Shown: piece after piece, positions 50,560-59,213 of the stretch
Layout of the letters: each line of letters opens with the position of its first letter
Numbering within the stretch: the first letter of the stretch is position 1
NCBI RefSeq assembly: GCF_003318235.1
Contig: NZ_QOCG01000030.1
Coordinates: 537,389-601,388 of the forward strand
Direction: 5' to 3'
DNA length: 64,000 nt
Source: Loktanella sp. D2R18
GTDB lineage: Bacteria; Pseudomonadota; Alphaproteobacteria; Rhodobacterales; Rhodobacteraceae
The notes under the pieces: generated by a model
Seen by the model: only the letters and a program-made list of their open reading frames with translations
Told to the model about the DNA's origin: nothing
The model's database searches: none
Position numbers and translations under genes: made by a program

Positions 50560-51681
50560 TCACGCTAACGCCTGATCCCAATCTGCAATCAAATCCCCGA
50601 TATCCTCAACCCCAACGGATACACGGATCAGGTTTTCTGGGATGCCCGTGTGCGGCTCAATCGTGTGACGGTGCTCCACGAGGCTTTCGACCCCGCCGAG
50701 CGACGTGGCGCGCAGGAACAGTTGCAGTTTCCCGACAACCTGTAACGCGTCTTGTTTGTCGCCTTTGACCAGCACCGACAGCAACCCGCCAAAACCGCCC
50801 GTCATTTGCCGTTTGGCTATATCGTGGCCGGGGTGGTGCGGCAGGCCGGGGTAGAACACATCGTCGACTTGCGGATGATCAAATAGATGTTCGGCTAAGC
50901 TTTGGGCGTTCTGCGTCATTCGCTCAGCCCGCAGCGGCAATGTGCGCATTGCGCGGGTCAGTAGCCATGCTTCAAACGGACCCAGAATTGCACCAGCCCC
51001 CTTGCGGTCCACACGGATGTCCTCCCAAATTTGCGCGTCCGAATTACCAGTCGACAGCACGCCCGCCAGCACATCCGAATGCCCGTTGATCCCTTTGGTT
51101 GCCGAATGCATCACGATGTCCGCACCATGCGCAAGCGGCTGCATCAGGATCGGCGTCGCGGCGGTGGCATCGACCACCAAGGTGGCTTTTGTCGCCTCAG
51201 AAAGCGCCCGAATATCAACAGATTTCAGCCAAGGGTTAGACGGCGTTTCGATAAACACCAAGGCGGGATCATGGGTGGCGCAGGCCCGGGCAAGCTCCGG
51301 CACGTCCACTTCGATCAACGTAATCTCGCGCCTTGTACAAAAATCGCGAATCCATGCGGTCGTGCCCCAATAAATTCCCGATTGCAAAACAGCCGTCGCG
51401 CCATTGGGCAGGGTCCGGAACACCGCAGCAATCGCAGCCATACCCGATGGGAATAGTAACGTATCAGCCGCCCCTTCAAGCTGCTGCAACACGCGTTCCG
51501 CCTGACGCAGATTGTCGGAATTGTCGCGCGCATAGATATTGTCATCACGCAGCAAGTCGTAGTTTTCATCACGCATAAACGTGGTCGAAGGCTGCAAGGC
51601 AGGCACAACGCCGCCCGATTGCGGGTCAAGCGCCCCTGCGGCATGGGCGGCGATCGTGGCGGGTTTTAGATCATTTTTCAT
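50560..51681 (-). CDS. Trans-sulfuration-family PLP enzyme (cystathionine beta-lyase-like)
   Basis: A 373-residue Cys/Met-metabolism PLP enzyme. The cofactor lysine is in MHSATKGINGHSDVLAG (Lys196), with YARDNSDNLRQAE near the start, FPSGMAAIAAVF, ETPSNPWL and TSLGGVESLVEHR near the end. The last motif resembles cystathionine gamma-synthase/beta-lyase enzymes. It would cleave or form cystathionine or similar thioethers. The residue after the usual TKY is glycine here, so the exact reaction is uncertain. The ATG at 51681 is chosen; a GTG at 51705 could add eight residues. Confidence 0.87.
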   Translation of the reverse strand: MKNDLKPATIAAHAAGALDPQSGGVVPALQPSTTFMRDENYDLLRDDNIYARDNSDNLRQAERVLQQLEGAADTLLFPSGMAAIAAVFRTLPNGATAVLQSGIYWGTTAWIRDFCTRREITLIEVDVPELARACATHDPALVFIETPSNPWLKSVDIRALSEATKATLVVDATAATPILMQPLAHGADIVMHSATKGINGHSDVLAGVLSTGNSDAQIWEDIRVDRKGAGAILGPFEAWLLTRAMRTLPLRAERMTQNAQSLAEHLFDHPQVDDVFYPGLPHHPGHDIAKRQMTGGFGGLLSVLVKGDKQDALQVVGKLQLFLRATSLGGVESLVEHRHTIEPHTGIPENLIRVSVGVEDIGDLIADWDQALA

Positions 51682-51731
51682 GCGTTTATCTGGCGCAGAA
51701 TTCACGACAGATGCAAGGTCTTACGCCAAAA

Positions 51732-52448
51732 TTAACAGGTCATTTCGGGCGCAACAGGCTTCGGGCGGTTGAACAACACACGCAGGTTCCGTTTCACGAC
51801 ATTCTGCCAAACCAATGCGGGCAGGCTTTTGAAGAAATCAGCCGCCGCCCCTTTGCCGGCTTTGCGTAAGGTCTGTACTGCGATCTTTGGCGTGGCGGGT
51901 CGAAAATAGTTCTTGGTTGTTGCTGGTCGCCCCGCAACCAAAGCATCCAATGCAGATTTCGTGACTTTCGGATTATTCCACGCGGCGCGAAACACCACAC
52001 AGCCGTTGCGGTTGATGACAAAGACCGCGTTCGGCATGCCACCAAAGGCGCGATGCCCAGACCCGTCAAAATCATCGGCCAAAATTTCACGTGTCTCGCC
52101 ATCAACCTCGGCTAAACGCTGTGCGCAGGCTTGCTTTTGCCCAAAGTCATCGTGGTTAGGAATGTCTTTGCCCGGATGGGCCTCGCGGACATAAAGCACG
52201 GCGCTGGCAACATTTGGGTAAATCGCATCCATCGCGGCCATCGCTTTACGCCGGGTTTGGAACAACGGACATGTGATACTGCCCAGTTCCAGCACCAAGA
52301 AATCACCGTCAAAATCCAAAAGCCGTCGCTTTGCCCCGCTCAAAGTCGTCACATCGATATCCGGAGCCTTCGCACCAACGGCCGGGCCACTTGCGGTCGT
52401 AAAGTCATAATCAGCGGATGAGAACGCACTATAATTGTAGTCAGCCAT
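51732..52448 (-). CDS. Deiodinase-like redoxin
   Basis: A 238-residue thioredoxin-fold protein with the arrangement of iodothyronine-deiodinase-like proteins: LVLELGSITCPLFQTRRKAM, where Cys60 stands at the place of the selenocysteine of deiodinases, then VLYVREAHPGKDIPNHDDF, and NAVFVINRNGCVVFRAAWNNPKV. No CxxC pair follows, so it probably uses one cysteine as a peroxidase-like nucleophile. A basic C-terminal extension ends in RPKPVAPEMTC. It is a bacterial homologue of unknown substrate; thyroid hormone activity is not implied. Confidence 0.78.
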   Translation of the reverse strand: MADYNYSAFSSADYDFTTASGPAVGAKAPDIDVTTLSGAKRRLLDFDGDFLVLELGSITCPLFQTRRKAMAAMDAIYPNVASAVLYVREAHPGKDIPNHDDFGQKQACAQRLAEVDGETREILADDFDGSGHRAFGGMPNAVFVINRNGCVVFRAAWNNPKVTKSALDALVAGRPATTKNYFRPATPKIAVQTLRKAGKGAAADFFKSLPALVWQNVVKRNLRVLFNRPKPVAPEMTC

Positions 52449-52537
52449 CTTGAGCCCTCCAAGTTTCTAGGGGGATCATACGCGAAGTTTCTCTTTTTCG
52501 TGTAACTTTTCGAAGGGCAGGTTTTCGCGATGCTCGC

Positions 52538-53263
52538 CTACTGGTCGGGATCGTTCGGGGCGCTTTGGCGTTTGTTGAAAATAGGGCTCACTGTTTCCAC
52601 CCAAGTTTCCTTTAGGAGGCGCGACCACTCTTGCAGCGGATAAATATAGATCAAGAACGGGTTCGTATCCGCCAACCCACTGCTAAGAGCGCCCATTTGT
52701 TCACGACATGGCCCGGGATTATAGTAGGTCCCAAAGATCCGATCCCACAAAGGCATGATATTTCCAAGGTTCTTGCCGTATGCAACAGGCGCATCCGCGT
52801 GGTGCCAGCGATGAAAAATAGGCGACGCAATCAGATATTTAAATGGGCCGTGATCAATTTCAAGGTCCATATGCACATAGATCCCATGCACAAGGTAGAA
52901 CGCTGCAATAATCGGGATCGCTTCGGGCATTTGCAGCCACGTCAGCAAGATCATATAGGACATCGTCATAAGTATCGATTCGATCGCATGCACGCGCAGC
53001 CCAGTGAATGCATTTACATGGGTGTCAGTATGATGCGCCGCATGTGTCGGCCAGCCCCATCGCGTGTGCATGGCGCGGTGGCTCCAATAATCGGCAAAAT
53101 CGCGTGGGATAATGCCAACAATGCACAGCAACCAAAGCGGCCACCCATCCCAAAACGCTGGATCCAATGCCGGGATGTGTAACGCATCATAAGATACATG
53201 CAGTAAAGCGTTGATAACGTTAACAAAACAGACACCCGCGCCAATATTCATGGACAAGAACAT
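52538..53263 (-). CDS. Fatty acid hydroxylase / sterol desaturase superfamily protein
   Basis: A 241-residue integral membrane di-iron enzyme. The histidine clusters are HRAMH (62-66), HAAHH (74-78) and HRWHH (151-155), the standard three boxes of the superfamily, spread between membrane helices. It would hydroxylate or desaturate a lipid or carotenoid-type substrate at the inner membrane. The C-terminal 40 residues are hydrophilic (FNKRQSAPNDPDQ). It stands alone; alternative start at 53251. Substrate cannot be told from sequence. Confidence 0.88.
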   Translation of the reverse strand: MFLSMNIGAGVCFVNVINALLHVSYDALHIPALDPAFWDGWPLWLLCIVGIIPRDFADYWSHRAMHTRWGWPTHAAHHTDTHVNAFTGLRVHAIESILMTMSYMILLTWLQMPEAIPIIAAFYLVHGIYVHMDLEIDHGPFKYLIASPIFHRWHHADAPVAYGKNLGNIMPLWDRIFGTYYNPGPCREQMGALSSGLADTNPFLIYIYPLQEWSRLLKETWVETVSPIFNKRQSAPNDPDQ

Positions 53264-53337
53264 ACTTCGCAGCGAATGCCGAACGTAAGTTCAAAAGGCT
53301 TATCAAACCATTCCACGTGATTGTGTCTCGTCTTTTA

Positions 53338-53371
53338 TACAGCGGCCAAAGGTCCCAGACCTTTTGCTGTA
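53338..53371. terminator. Interrupted hairpin downstream of serB
   Basis: TACAGC/GCTGTA (53338-43 with 53366-71) and AAAGGTC/GACCTTT (53348-54 with 53358-64) stack around an internal loop, with a three-base terminal loop. No U-run follows on either strand. It lies 42-75 nt past the serB stop and may mark its transcript end. Confidence 0.4.
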
Positions 53372-53412
53372 AACCGTTTCAATCTACCAAAATTATGGCA
53401 GTCGACCACAGT

Positions 53413-54291
53413 CTAGCTTCCCGCAAACTGATCGCGCGCATAGCCTTGCAGGTATAGAAGCGCGGTCAGGTCGCCGTGATTGACCCGCACGTCACACTCT
53501 TTCTGCACCGCTGGTTTGGCGTGAAGCGCAACGCCAGTGCCGGCGCGGCCTAACATGCCTAGGTCATTGGCGCCATCGCCCACGGCCAGCACATCATCTT
53601 CTAAGATGCCCAATTTGACTGTGATTTCTTCAAGTGCGGTGACCTTGGCCGCCTTCCCCAAAATTGGCAGCCCGGGCGCACCCGTCATTTGACCATCCGC
53701 AACCAACAGCGTGTTCGCCCGGTTTTCATCAAACCCCAATTCAGCTGCGATTCGCGCGGTAAAGGCCGTGAACCCGCCCGATACCAACGCGGCGTACGCA
53801 CCATTCGCCTTCATAGTGCTCAGAAGCGCCCGGCCGCCCGGCATCAATGTAATACGTTCTTCAAGGACTTTATCAATCACGGATTCAGATAGGCCCGTTA
53901 GCAAGCCAACGCGTTCGGTGAGGGCCTCATTAAAGTCCAATTCACCGTTCATGGCGCGCGCAGTGATGTCCGCCACGCGCGGGCCAACGCCAGCCTCTGC
54001 GGCCAATTCATCGATGCATTCTTGTTCGATCATGGTGCTATCCATGTCGGCCAACAGCATCTTTTTTCGCCTATTTTCAGTAGGTTGAACGATCAAGTCG
54101 ACACCTGCGACTTGCAGATCATTCCAGACGTCCCACTGATTATCGGGCCGTTGCGGGATCGCAAATTCCGCGGCTTCATCGATCGCCAGCCAGACCGCAT
54201 CACCGCCACCCCACGCATTGCGCAGGTTCTCGACCAGCGCCAATTCAAGGTTGCGTTTTTCAGGGTTCGTCAAAAGCGTGACTGTGAACAT
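53413..54291 (-). CDS. serB: Phosphoserine phosphatase
   Basis: A 292-residue HAD phosphatase that performs the last step of serine synthesis. The nucleophile motif is ADMDSTMIEQECIDELA (Asp82, Asp84), with SGGFTAF (motif II), and the metal motif VGDGANDLGML. An N-terminal 75-residue region resembles an ACT-like domain. The ATG at 54291 gives the family start MFTVTLLTNPE; in-frame codons to 54375 are not needed. It is divergent from serC-serA, so all three serine genes are clustered here. Confidence 0.96.
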   Translation of the reverse strand: MFTVTLLTNPEKRNLELALVENLRNAWGGGDAVWLAIDEAAEFAIPQRPDNQWDVWNDLQVAGVDLIVQPTENRRKKMLLADMDSTMIEQECIDELAAEAGVGPRVADITARAMNGELDFNEALTERVGLLTGLSESVIDKVLEERITLMPGGRALLSTMKANGAYAALVSGGFTAFTARIAAELGFDENRANTLLVADGQMTGAPGLPILGKAAKVTALEEITVKLGILEDDVLAVGDGANDLGMLGRAGTGVALHAKPAVQKECDVRVNHGDLTALLYLQGYARDQFAGS

Positions 54292-54362
54292 GATGTTTCC
54301 TATCCGCGTCAAAGGGTGTCGCAAAAAGCGGCTTAAGCGGCGGTCTAGCGTCATTTTGGCTG

Positions 54363-54391
54363 TTGTGAAAGCCAAAGTCAGGCTCTATGTC
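54363..54391 (+). promoter_or_regulatory. Possible serC promoter
   Basis: TTGTGA (54363-54368), 17 bp, TATGTC (54386-54391). Transcription from here would begin inside the leader motif at about 54398. The match is moderate. Confidence 0.35.
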
Positions 54392-54446
54392 CGGCGGTGG
54401 GACACCCTTCCCCAACGAAGGGCAGATATCTGTGAGGATACCAGCA
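54389..54446 (+). promoter_or_regulatory. serC leader RNA motif (candidate)
   Basis: The short serC leader holds GTCC/GGAC (54389-92 with 54400-03) and CCCTTC/GAAGGG (54405-10 with 54417-22, loop CCCAAC), followed by the Shine-Dalgarno GAGGA and the start. A conserved structured element called the serC motif is known upstream of serC-serA in alphaproteobacteria, and this position and small-hairpin design match. Identity with that motif is recalled, not searched. Confidence 0.55.
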
Positions 54447-55589
54447 ATGGTTATGACCAAACCGGCTACGCGGCCGGCAAACGCGCGTTTTTCTTCTGGC
54501 CCCTGTGCCAAACCCCCCGTCTGGAATTTGGATGCTTTGCGTGACGCCCCATTGGGCCGATCACACCGTGCATCCGTGGGCAAGGCCAAATTGGCCGAAG
54601 CGATTGAGCTAACCCGCGACATCTTGGGCATTCCCGCTGACTACCGCATTGGCATTGTGCCAGCGTCAGACACCGGTGCCTTTGAGATGGCGATGTGGTC
54701 CCTATTGGGCGAACGCCCAGCCGAAATGGTCGCATGGGAATCATTTGGGGCCGGTTGGGTCACTGATGTGGTCAAACAGTTGAAAATCGACGCCACCGTT
54801 CATACAGCCGAATACGGCGAGATCGTCGATATGGCGGCACTGAACTATGACAACGATGTTTGCTTTACTTGGAACGGCACCACATCCGGCGTGCGCGTGG
54901 CCAATGGCGATGTGATCCCCGGCGACCGGGCTGGTCTAACGCTTTGCGATGCGACTTCTGCTGCATTTGCCCAAGACCTGCCTTGGGACAAATTGGATGT
55001 GACAACCTTCTCTTGGCAGAAAGTCATGGGCGGCGAAGCAGCACACGGCATGTTGATCCTATCCCCGCGCGCAGTTGAGCGTCTCGAAAACTACACACCT
55101 GCATGGCCTTTGCCGAAAATCTTCCGCCTAACCAAAGGTGGCAAATTGATCGACGGCATCTTCCGTGGCGAAACAATTAACACGCCGTCGATGCTCGCCG
55201 TTGAAGATTACCTTGTCGCGCTGAAATGGGGCCGGTCTATCGGTGGTCTGGATGCGCTGATGCATCGCGCCGATGCAAACGCACGCGCGATTTGGAACTT
55301 CTGCGCTGAAAACGATTGGATCGACAATCTAGCCGTTGATCCAGCGACCCGGTCAAACACATCGGTTTGCTTGAAATTCACGGATGACCGTATCAAAGAC
55401 GGCGCCGCCTTCGCCAAAGCCGTTGCAAAACGTCTTGAGGCCGAAAACGTCGCGCTCGACATCGGTGCCTATCGTGACGCCCCTGCTGGCCTGCGGATCT
55501 GGTGTGGTGCCACCGTTGAGACATCGGACATAGAAGCCATGTTGCCTTGGTTGGCATGGGCATTTGCGACCGAAATCGACGCACAATAA
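54447..55589 (+). CDS. serC: Phosphoserine aminotransferase
   Basis: A 380-residue PLP enzyme converting 3-phosphohydroxypyruvate and glutamate to phosphoserine. The cofactor lysine is in [14 protein letters not shown] (Lys192); [12 protein letters not shown] at the start, [22 protein letters not shown] and the C-terminal [11 protein letters not shown] are motifs of the alphaproteobacterial SerC branch. The ATG at 54447 has GAGGA 8 nt upstream; one at 54453 is also possible. serA follows after 84 nt, with an intercistronic hairpin between. Confidence 0.95.
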   Translation: MVMTKPATRPANARFSSGPCAKPPVWNLDALRDAPLGRSHRASVGKAKLAEAIELTRDILGIPADYRIGIVPASDTGAFEMAMWSLLGERPAEMVAWESFGAGWVTDVVKQLKIDATVHTAEYGEIVDMAALNYDNDVCFTWNGTTSGVRVANGDVIPGDRAGLTLCDATSAAFAQDLPWDKLDVTTFSWQKVMGGEAAHGMLILSPRAVERLENYTPAWPLPKIFRLTKGGKLIDGIFRGETINTPSMLAVEDYLVALKWGRSIGGLDALMHRADANARAIWNFCAENDWIDNLAVDPATRSNTSVCLKFTDDRIKDGAAFAKAVAKRLEAENVALDIGAYRDAPAGLRIWCGATVETSDIEAMLPWLAWAFATEIDAQ

Positions 55590-55615
55590 TCTCTCAAAAA
55601 TCTCGCAAAATTTTC

Positions 55616-55652
55616 GGCGCAGGCGATCAGGTTCAATCTGATCTGCCGCGCC
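55616..55652 (+). promoter_or_regulatory. Bulged intercistronic hairpin between serC and serA
   Basis: GGCGC, GGC and GATCAG (55616-55630) pair with CTGATC, GCC and GCGCC (55638-55652), 14 bp with one bulged base on each side and loop GTTCAAT. It has no U-run; the serA Shine-Dalgarno (AAGGA) is 8 nt downstream. It may set the serC:serA ratio or mark a processing site. Confidence 0.55.
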
Positions 55653-55673
55653 ACCTAAAAAGGATAGCTAACA

Positions 55674-57266
55674 ATGGCACCTAAAGTACTTATCTCTGAC
55701 AAACTTTCCGAAGCTGCGGTTCAGATCTTTAAAGATCGCGGCATTGACGTTGATTTCCAGCCTGACCTTGGCAAAGACAAGGACAAGCTGCTTGAAGTCA
55801 TCGGCCAATATGATGGTCTTGCGATCCGCTCTGCCACCAAAGCAACTGAAAAAATCATCGCTGCTGCGACCAACCTTAAGGTCATCGGCCGTGCCGGTAT
55901 CGGCGTGGATAACGTCGACCGTGAGGCCGCATCCCGCAAGGGTATCATTGTGATGAACACGCCATTCGGCAACATGATCACGACTGCCGAACACGCGATT
56001 GCGATGATGTTCGCGGTTGCGCGCCAAATCCCAGAAGCATCCCAATCCACACATGCGGGCAAATGGGAAAAATCTAAATTCATGGGTGTTGAGCTGACCG
56101 GTAAAACACTGGGTGTCATCGGTGCCGGGAACATTGGTTCTATCGTTTGTGACCGCGCCCGCGGCCTCAAGATGAAGGTCATCGCGATGGACCCATTCTT
56201 GTCCGAAGAACGCGCGACAGAAATCGGCGTTGAGAAAGTTGAGCTGGACGAGCTGCTGACGCGCGCTGATTTCATCACCATGCACGTACCATTGACTGCA
56301 GATACGAAAAACATCCTGAGTGCAGAAAACCTTGCCAAAACCAAAAAAGGTGTGCGCATTATCAACTGTGCCCGTGGTGGTCTGGTGGATGAGGCCGCAT
56401 TGGCCGAACTGCTCAAATCCGGCCACGTGGCTGGTGCCGCATTTGACGTGTTCGCCGAAGAACCCGCCAAAGAAAATCCACTGTTCAATTTGCCGAACGT
56501 TGTGGTGACCCCGCACCTTGGTGCTGCGACTTCCGAAGCTCAAGAAAACGTGGCCCTACAGGTCGCCGAGCAAATGTCAGATTACCTGCTGACAGGTGCC
56601 GTGCAGAACGCATTGAATATGCCATCTGTCACCGCCGAAGAGGCCAAGATCATGGGCCCGTGGATCAAACTGTCTGGTCACCTTGGCAATTACATCGGTC
56701 AAATGACAGACGAGCCGATCAAAGCCGTGAACATCTTGTTCGACGGTGAAGCCAGCGAAATGAACCTGAAGGCACTGACCGCCGCCACGATTGCAGGCAT
56801 CATGAAAACGGCCAACCCTGATGTAAACATGGTCTCTGCGCCAGTGATTGCCAAAGAGCGTGGCGTGAAAATTTCGACCACCAAACAAGATCAATCAGGT
56901 GCGTTCGAAGGTTACGTCAAGATCACAATCGTCACCGAAACGCGCGAACGTTCGATCGCGGGGACCGTATTTAGCGACGGCAAGCCACGTTTTATCCAGA
57001 TCAAAGGCATCAACATCGACGCCGAAGTCGGCGAGCACATGCTTTACACAACTAACGACGATGTCCCCGGCATCATCGGGACATTGGGTACTTTGCTTGG
57101 CAAGAACAATGTCAACATCGCGAACTTTACACTTGGCCGCGCAGCTGAGAAAGGCGAGGCTATCGCCCTGCTTTATATCGACGCGCCAATGCCGCAGGCG
57201 GCAGTTGATGATTTGAAAGAAACCGGGTTGTTCAAACAGGTCAAACCGTTACGTTTCGACGTATAA
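55674..57266 (+). CDS. serA: D-3-phosphoglycerate dehydrogenase
   Basis: A 530-residue long-form PGDH that begins serine synthesis from 3-phosphoglycerate. NAD-binding GVIGAGNIGSIV (147-158), catalytic Arg234 (NCARGGLVDE), Glu263 and His281 (VVTPHLGAATSEAQ) are intact. The ASB and ACT domains make up residues 320-530, ending GEAIALLYID...KPLRFDV, the site of serine feedback in related enzymes. It follows serC in one unit and ends with a hairpin at 57273-57298. Confidence 0.97.
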   Translation: MAPKVLISDKLSEAAVQIFKDRGIDVDFQPDLGKDKDKLLEVIGQYDGLAIRSATKATEKIIAAATNLKVIGRAGIGVDNVDREAASRKGIIVMNTPFGNMITTAEHAIAMMFAVARQIPEASQSTHAGKWEKSKFMGVELTGKTLGVIGAGNIGSIVCDRARGLKMKVIAMDPFLSEERATEIGVEKVELDELLTRADFITMHVPLTADTKNILSAENLAKTKKGVRIINCARGGLVDEAALAELLKSGHVAGAAFDVFAEEPAKENPLFNLPNVVVTPHLGAATSEAQENVALQVAEQMSDYLLTGAVQNALNMPSVTAEEAKIMGPWIKLSGHLGNYIGQMTDEPIKAVNILFDGEASEMNLKALTAATIAGIMKTANPDVNMVSAPVIAKERGVKISTTKQDQSGAFEGYVKITIVTETRERSIAGTVFSDGKPRFIQIKGINIDAEVGEHMLYTTNDDVPGIIGTLGTLLGKNNVNIANFTLGRAAEKGEAIALLYIDAPMPQAAVDDLKETGLFKQVKPLRFDV

Positions 57267-57272
57267 ATCAAC

Positions 57273-57298
57273 AAGGCGCGTGAGACATCGCGCGCCTT
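57273..57298 (+). terminator. Hairpin after serA
   Basis: AAGGCGCG (57273-57280) pairs with CGCGCCTT (57291-57298), loop of ten. Only ACTTCATT follows, so termination may be weak and read into the phosphatase gene. Confidence 0.5.
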
Positions 57299-57322
57299 AC
57301 TTCATTGCTGCAAGGAAATCTC

Positions 57323-58111
57323 ATGCGTCCAATCTATGCCATAGGCGATATTCATGGGCAGAAAGAAATGCTCGACCACGCGCTAGCGCTGATTGAGACG
57401 GATGGCGGCAAAGACGCAGAAATCATCTTTTTGGGCGACTATGTTGATCGCGGCCCCGACAGTCGTGGCGTGATTGACACGTTGATGGCAGGTCAAGCTG
57501 CGGGCAAGCCTTGGACATGTTTGCTTGGCAATCATGATCGGTTTTTTGCGCGATTTATCCGCGAAGGCCGTCAGCATGACCCACGTGTGAAATCAGGGTT
57601 GAATTGGCTCAACCCACGGCTTGGCGGCGCGCAAACGCTTTCGTCATATGGCGTGACAGGCGAAATGCATTTTGCAGAACAAAAATTCGGCGACCTCGAA
57701 GCATTGACCCATTGTGAGGTCGACGGAGACACGACCACACTCGCCGCCTTGATCGCCGCAGCCCAAGCAGCCATTCCAGAAGAACATATCGCATTCATCG
57801 AAAATCTACCGCTTTGGCACGAGACTGAAAACCTACTGTGTGTCCATGCTGGCCTGCGCCCGCATATTTCACTAGAACATCAAGACCCCGAAGACCTGAT
57901 TTGGATTCGGGACGGGTTTCTAGAGACCAATCATAACTTTGGTCAACTCGTTGTGCACGGGCATACAGCGCTTGATCACCCCGAACACTTTGGCAATCGC
58001 GTCGATCTAGACGGCGGCGCAGGCTACGGTCGCCCGCTTGTCCCCGCCGTGTTCGAAGGCCGCAAGTGCTGGACGCTCACCGACAAAGGCCGGATGCCAC
58101 TGCTACCTTGA
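57323..58111 (+). CDS. Metallophosphoesterase (serine/threonine-phosphatase type)
   Basis: A 262-residue calcineurin-like phosphatase with all metal motifs: GDIHG (8-12), GDYVDRGPDS (38-47), LLGNHD, and the late VHAGL and VHGHTA. This set is typical of PPP-type bacterial protein phosphatases and diadenosine tetraphosphatases. The ATG at 57323 has AAGGAAA upstream; an in-frame ATG at 57305 lacks such a signal. It follows serA on the same strand and may be read through from it; the substrate is unknown. Confidence 0.9.
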   Translation: MRPIYAIGDIHGQKEMLDHALALIETDGGKDAEIIFLGDYVDRGPDSRGVIDTLMAGQAAGKPWTCLLGNHDRFFARFIREGRQHDPRVKSGLNWLNPRLGGAQTLSSYGVTGEMHFAEQKFGDLEALTHCEVDGDTTTLAALIAAAQAAIPEEHIAFIENLPLWHETENLLCVHAGLRPHISLEHQDPEDLIWIRDGFLETNHNFGQLVVHGHTALDHPEHFGNRVDLDGGAGYGRPLVPAVFEGRKCWTLTDKGRMPLLP

Positions 58112-58133
58112 CCCGTAATCTCATGCTAACCTC

Positions 58134-59213
58134 TTAGTCAAACTGCCGCATAAATTTACGATCTATGTGGTTTTTCAGCCCCCACAGCAGCGGGCCGCCC
58201 CACGCCACGCCGAACCTTTCCGCCAAGGCCGATTTACGACCAAGCGATACGAGCTTTAGATAGTCTTTTTGTGGTTTATAGGGGCGCGTTACCCCGCCAG
58301 AAATCACCGCGCGTAAATTATCGAAAAGCACCGGTGCTTGACGCACGGCATAGACCCCGGCCTTGGGCCGAGGATCAAACGCCAGATGCGCGCAATCGCC
58401 GACCGCAAAGATACGCGGATCATTGGACGCAAGCGTTGGGTCCACGGTGATATAGCCGTCCTGTAGCGCAAGTCCCGTCTCAGCGATCCAATCATGCGGC
58501 TTGGCACCTGCCGCCCCAACGACAAAATCGCTGGATAATTCTTGCCCCCCAACGAGCATGACACCATTTTGCGTCAGTGCGGATACCTCGGAATTTTCAA
58601 GGATATCAACGCCTTGCGCATCCAAGGCCGCGCGCATTTTCGCACGAGCCCTATCGCCCAGCGCTGACAAGGCGGTGCTGCGATCAATCAATGTCACCTG
58701 TGGCGCGCGGTCCGACAGTGCGTGCGCTATCGCCATCGCTAGTTCAGCGCCCGCGACACCGCCGCCAATGATTGCCACCTTGGGGTCGGTCGCCGTAGCC
58801 CGGTACTGGTCCCAACGGCTGGCGAAAACCCCCAGCGGTTTTGCAGGCACCCCATGCTTTGAAAAGCCGGGCATCTGCGGCATCTCTGAGGTGATCCCAA
58901 TATCAACAGAGCACAGATCATATCTTATCGAGGCATGTCCGGAAACATGGACCATTTGCCCGTCTTGGTCGATCCCTGTGGCCGCCCCATTGATCAGCTG
59001 CGCACCCGCGAACCGGGCAAGGCGCACCAAATCGATATCCAGTTCATCCCGCACATAATGCCCCGCAACGAACCCGGGCAGCATGCCAGAATAGGGCGCC
59101 GTTGGCCCCGGGTTAATCACTGTAACGCGGACGCCCGGTAACGGGTTCATCCCCCAAAGGCGCAGAACCAACGCATGGCAATGCCCACCGCCGATCAACA
59201 CAATATCCGTCAT
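58134..59213 (-). CDS. FAD-dependent pyridine-nucleotide oxidoreductase (SelD-associated NDH-like)
   Basis: A 359-residue two-dinucleotide flavoprotein: TDIVLIGGGHCHALVL (2-17) binds FAD and VAIIGGGVAGAELAMAIAHAL, in the middle, binds NAD(P)H; IFAVGDCAHL closes the FAD site. The HCHALVL sequence and the NHIDRKFMRQF end are typical of the NDH-like domain that in other bacteria is fused to selenide, water dikinase (SelD). No SelD follows here, so it acts alone. The ATG at 59213 overlaps the preceding stop by 4 nt. It is the last gene of the AttH-type operon. Confidence 0.85.
   Translation of the reverse strand: MTDIVLIGGGHCHALVLRLWGMNPLPGVRVTVINPGPTAPYSGMLPGFVAGHYVRDELDIDLVRLARFAGAQLINGAATGIDQDGQMVHVSGHASIRYDLCSVDIGITSEMPQMPGFSKHGVPAKPLGVFASRWDQYRATATDPKVAIIGGGVAGAELAMAIAHALSDRAPQVTLIDRSTALSALGDRARAKMRAALDAQGVDILENSEVSALTQNGVMLVGGQELSSDFVVGAAGAKPHDWIAETGLALQDGYITVDPTLASNDPRIFAVGDCAHLAFDPRPKAGVYAVRQAPVLFDNLRAVISGGVTRPYKPQKDYLKLVSLGRKSALAERFGVAWGGPLLWGLKNHIDRKFMRQFD

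Noticed and set aside
50560-51731. SAM-II-type riboswitch upstream of the trans-sulfuration gene
   Set aside because: Only about 50 bases separate it from the upstream gene, with no pseudoknot-like pairing.
55668-56543. Long minus-strand open frames (291 and 255 codons) opposite serA
   Set aside because: They are the reverse-frame shadows of a highly biased, clearly functional serA gene, with residue content unlike real proteins (many Phe, Cys, His) and no ribosome site.
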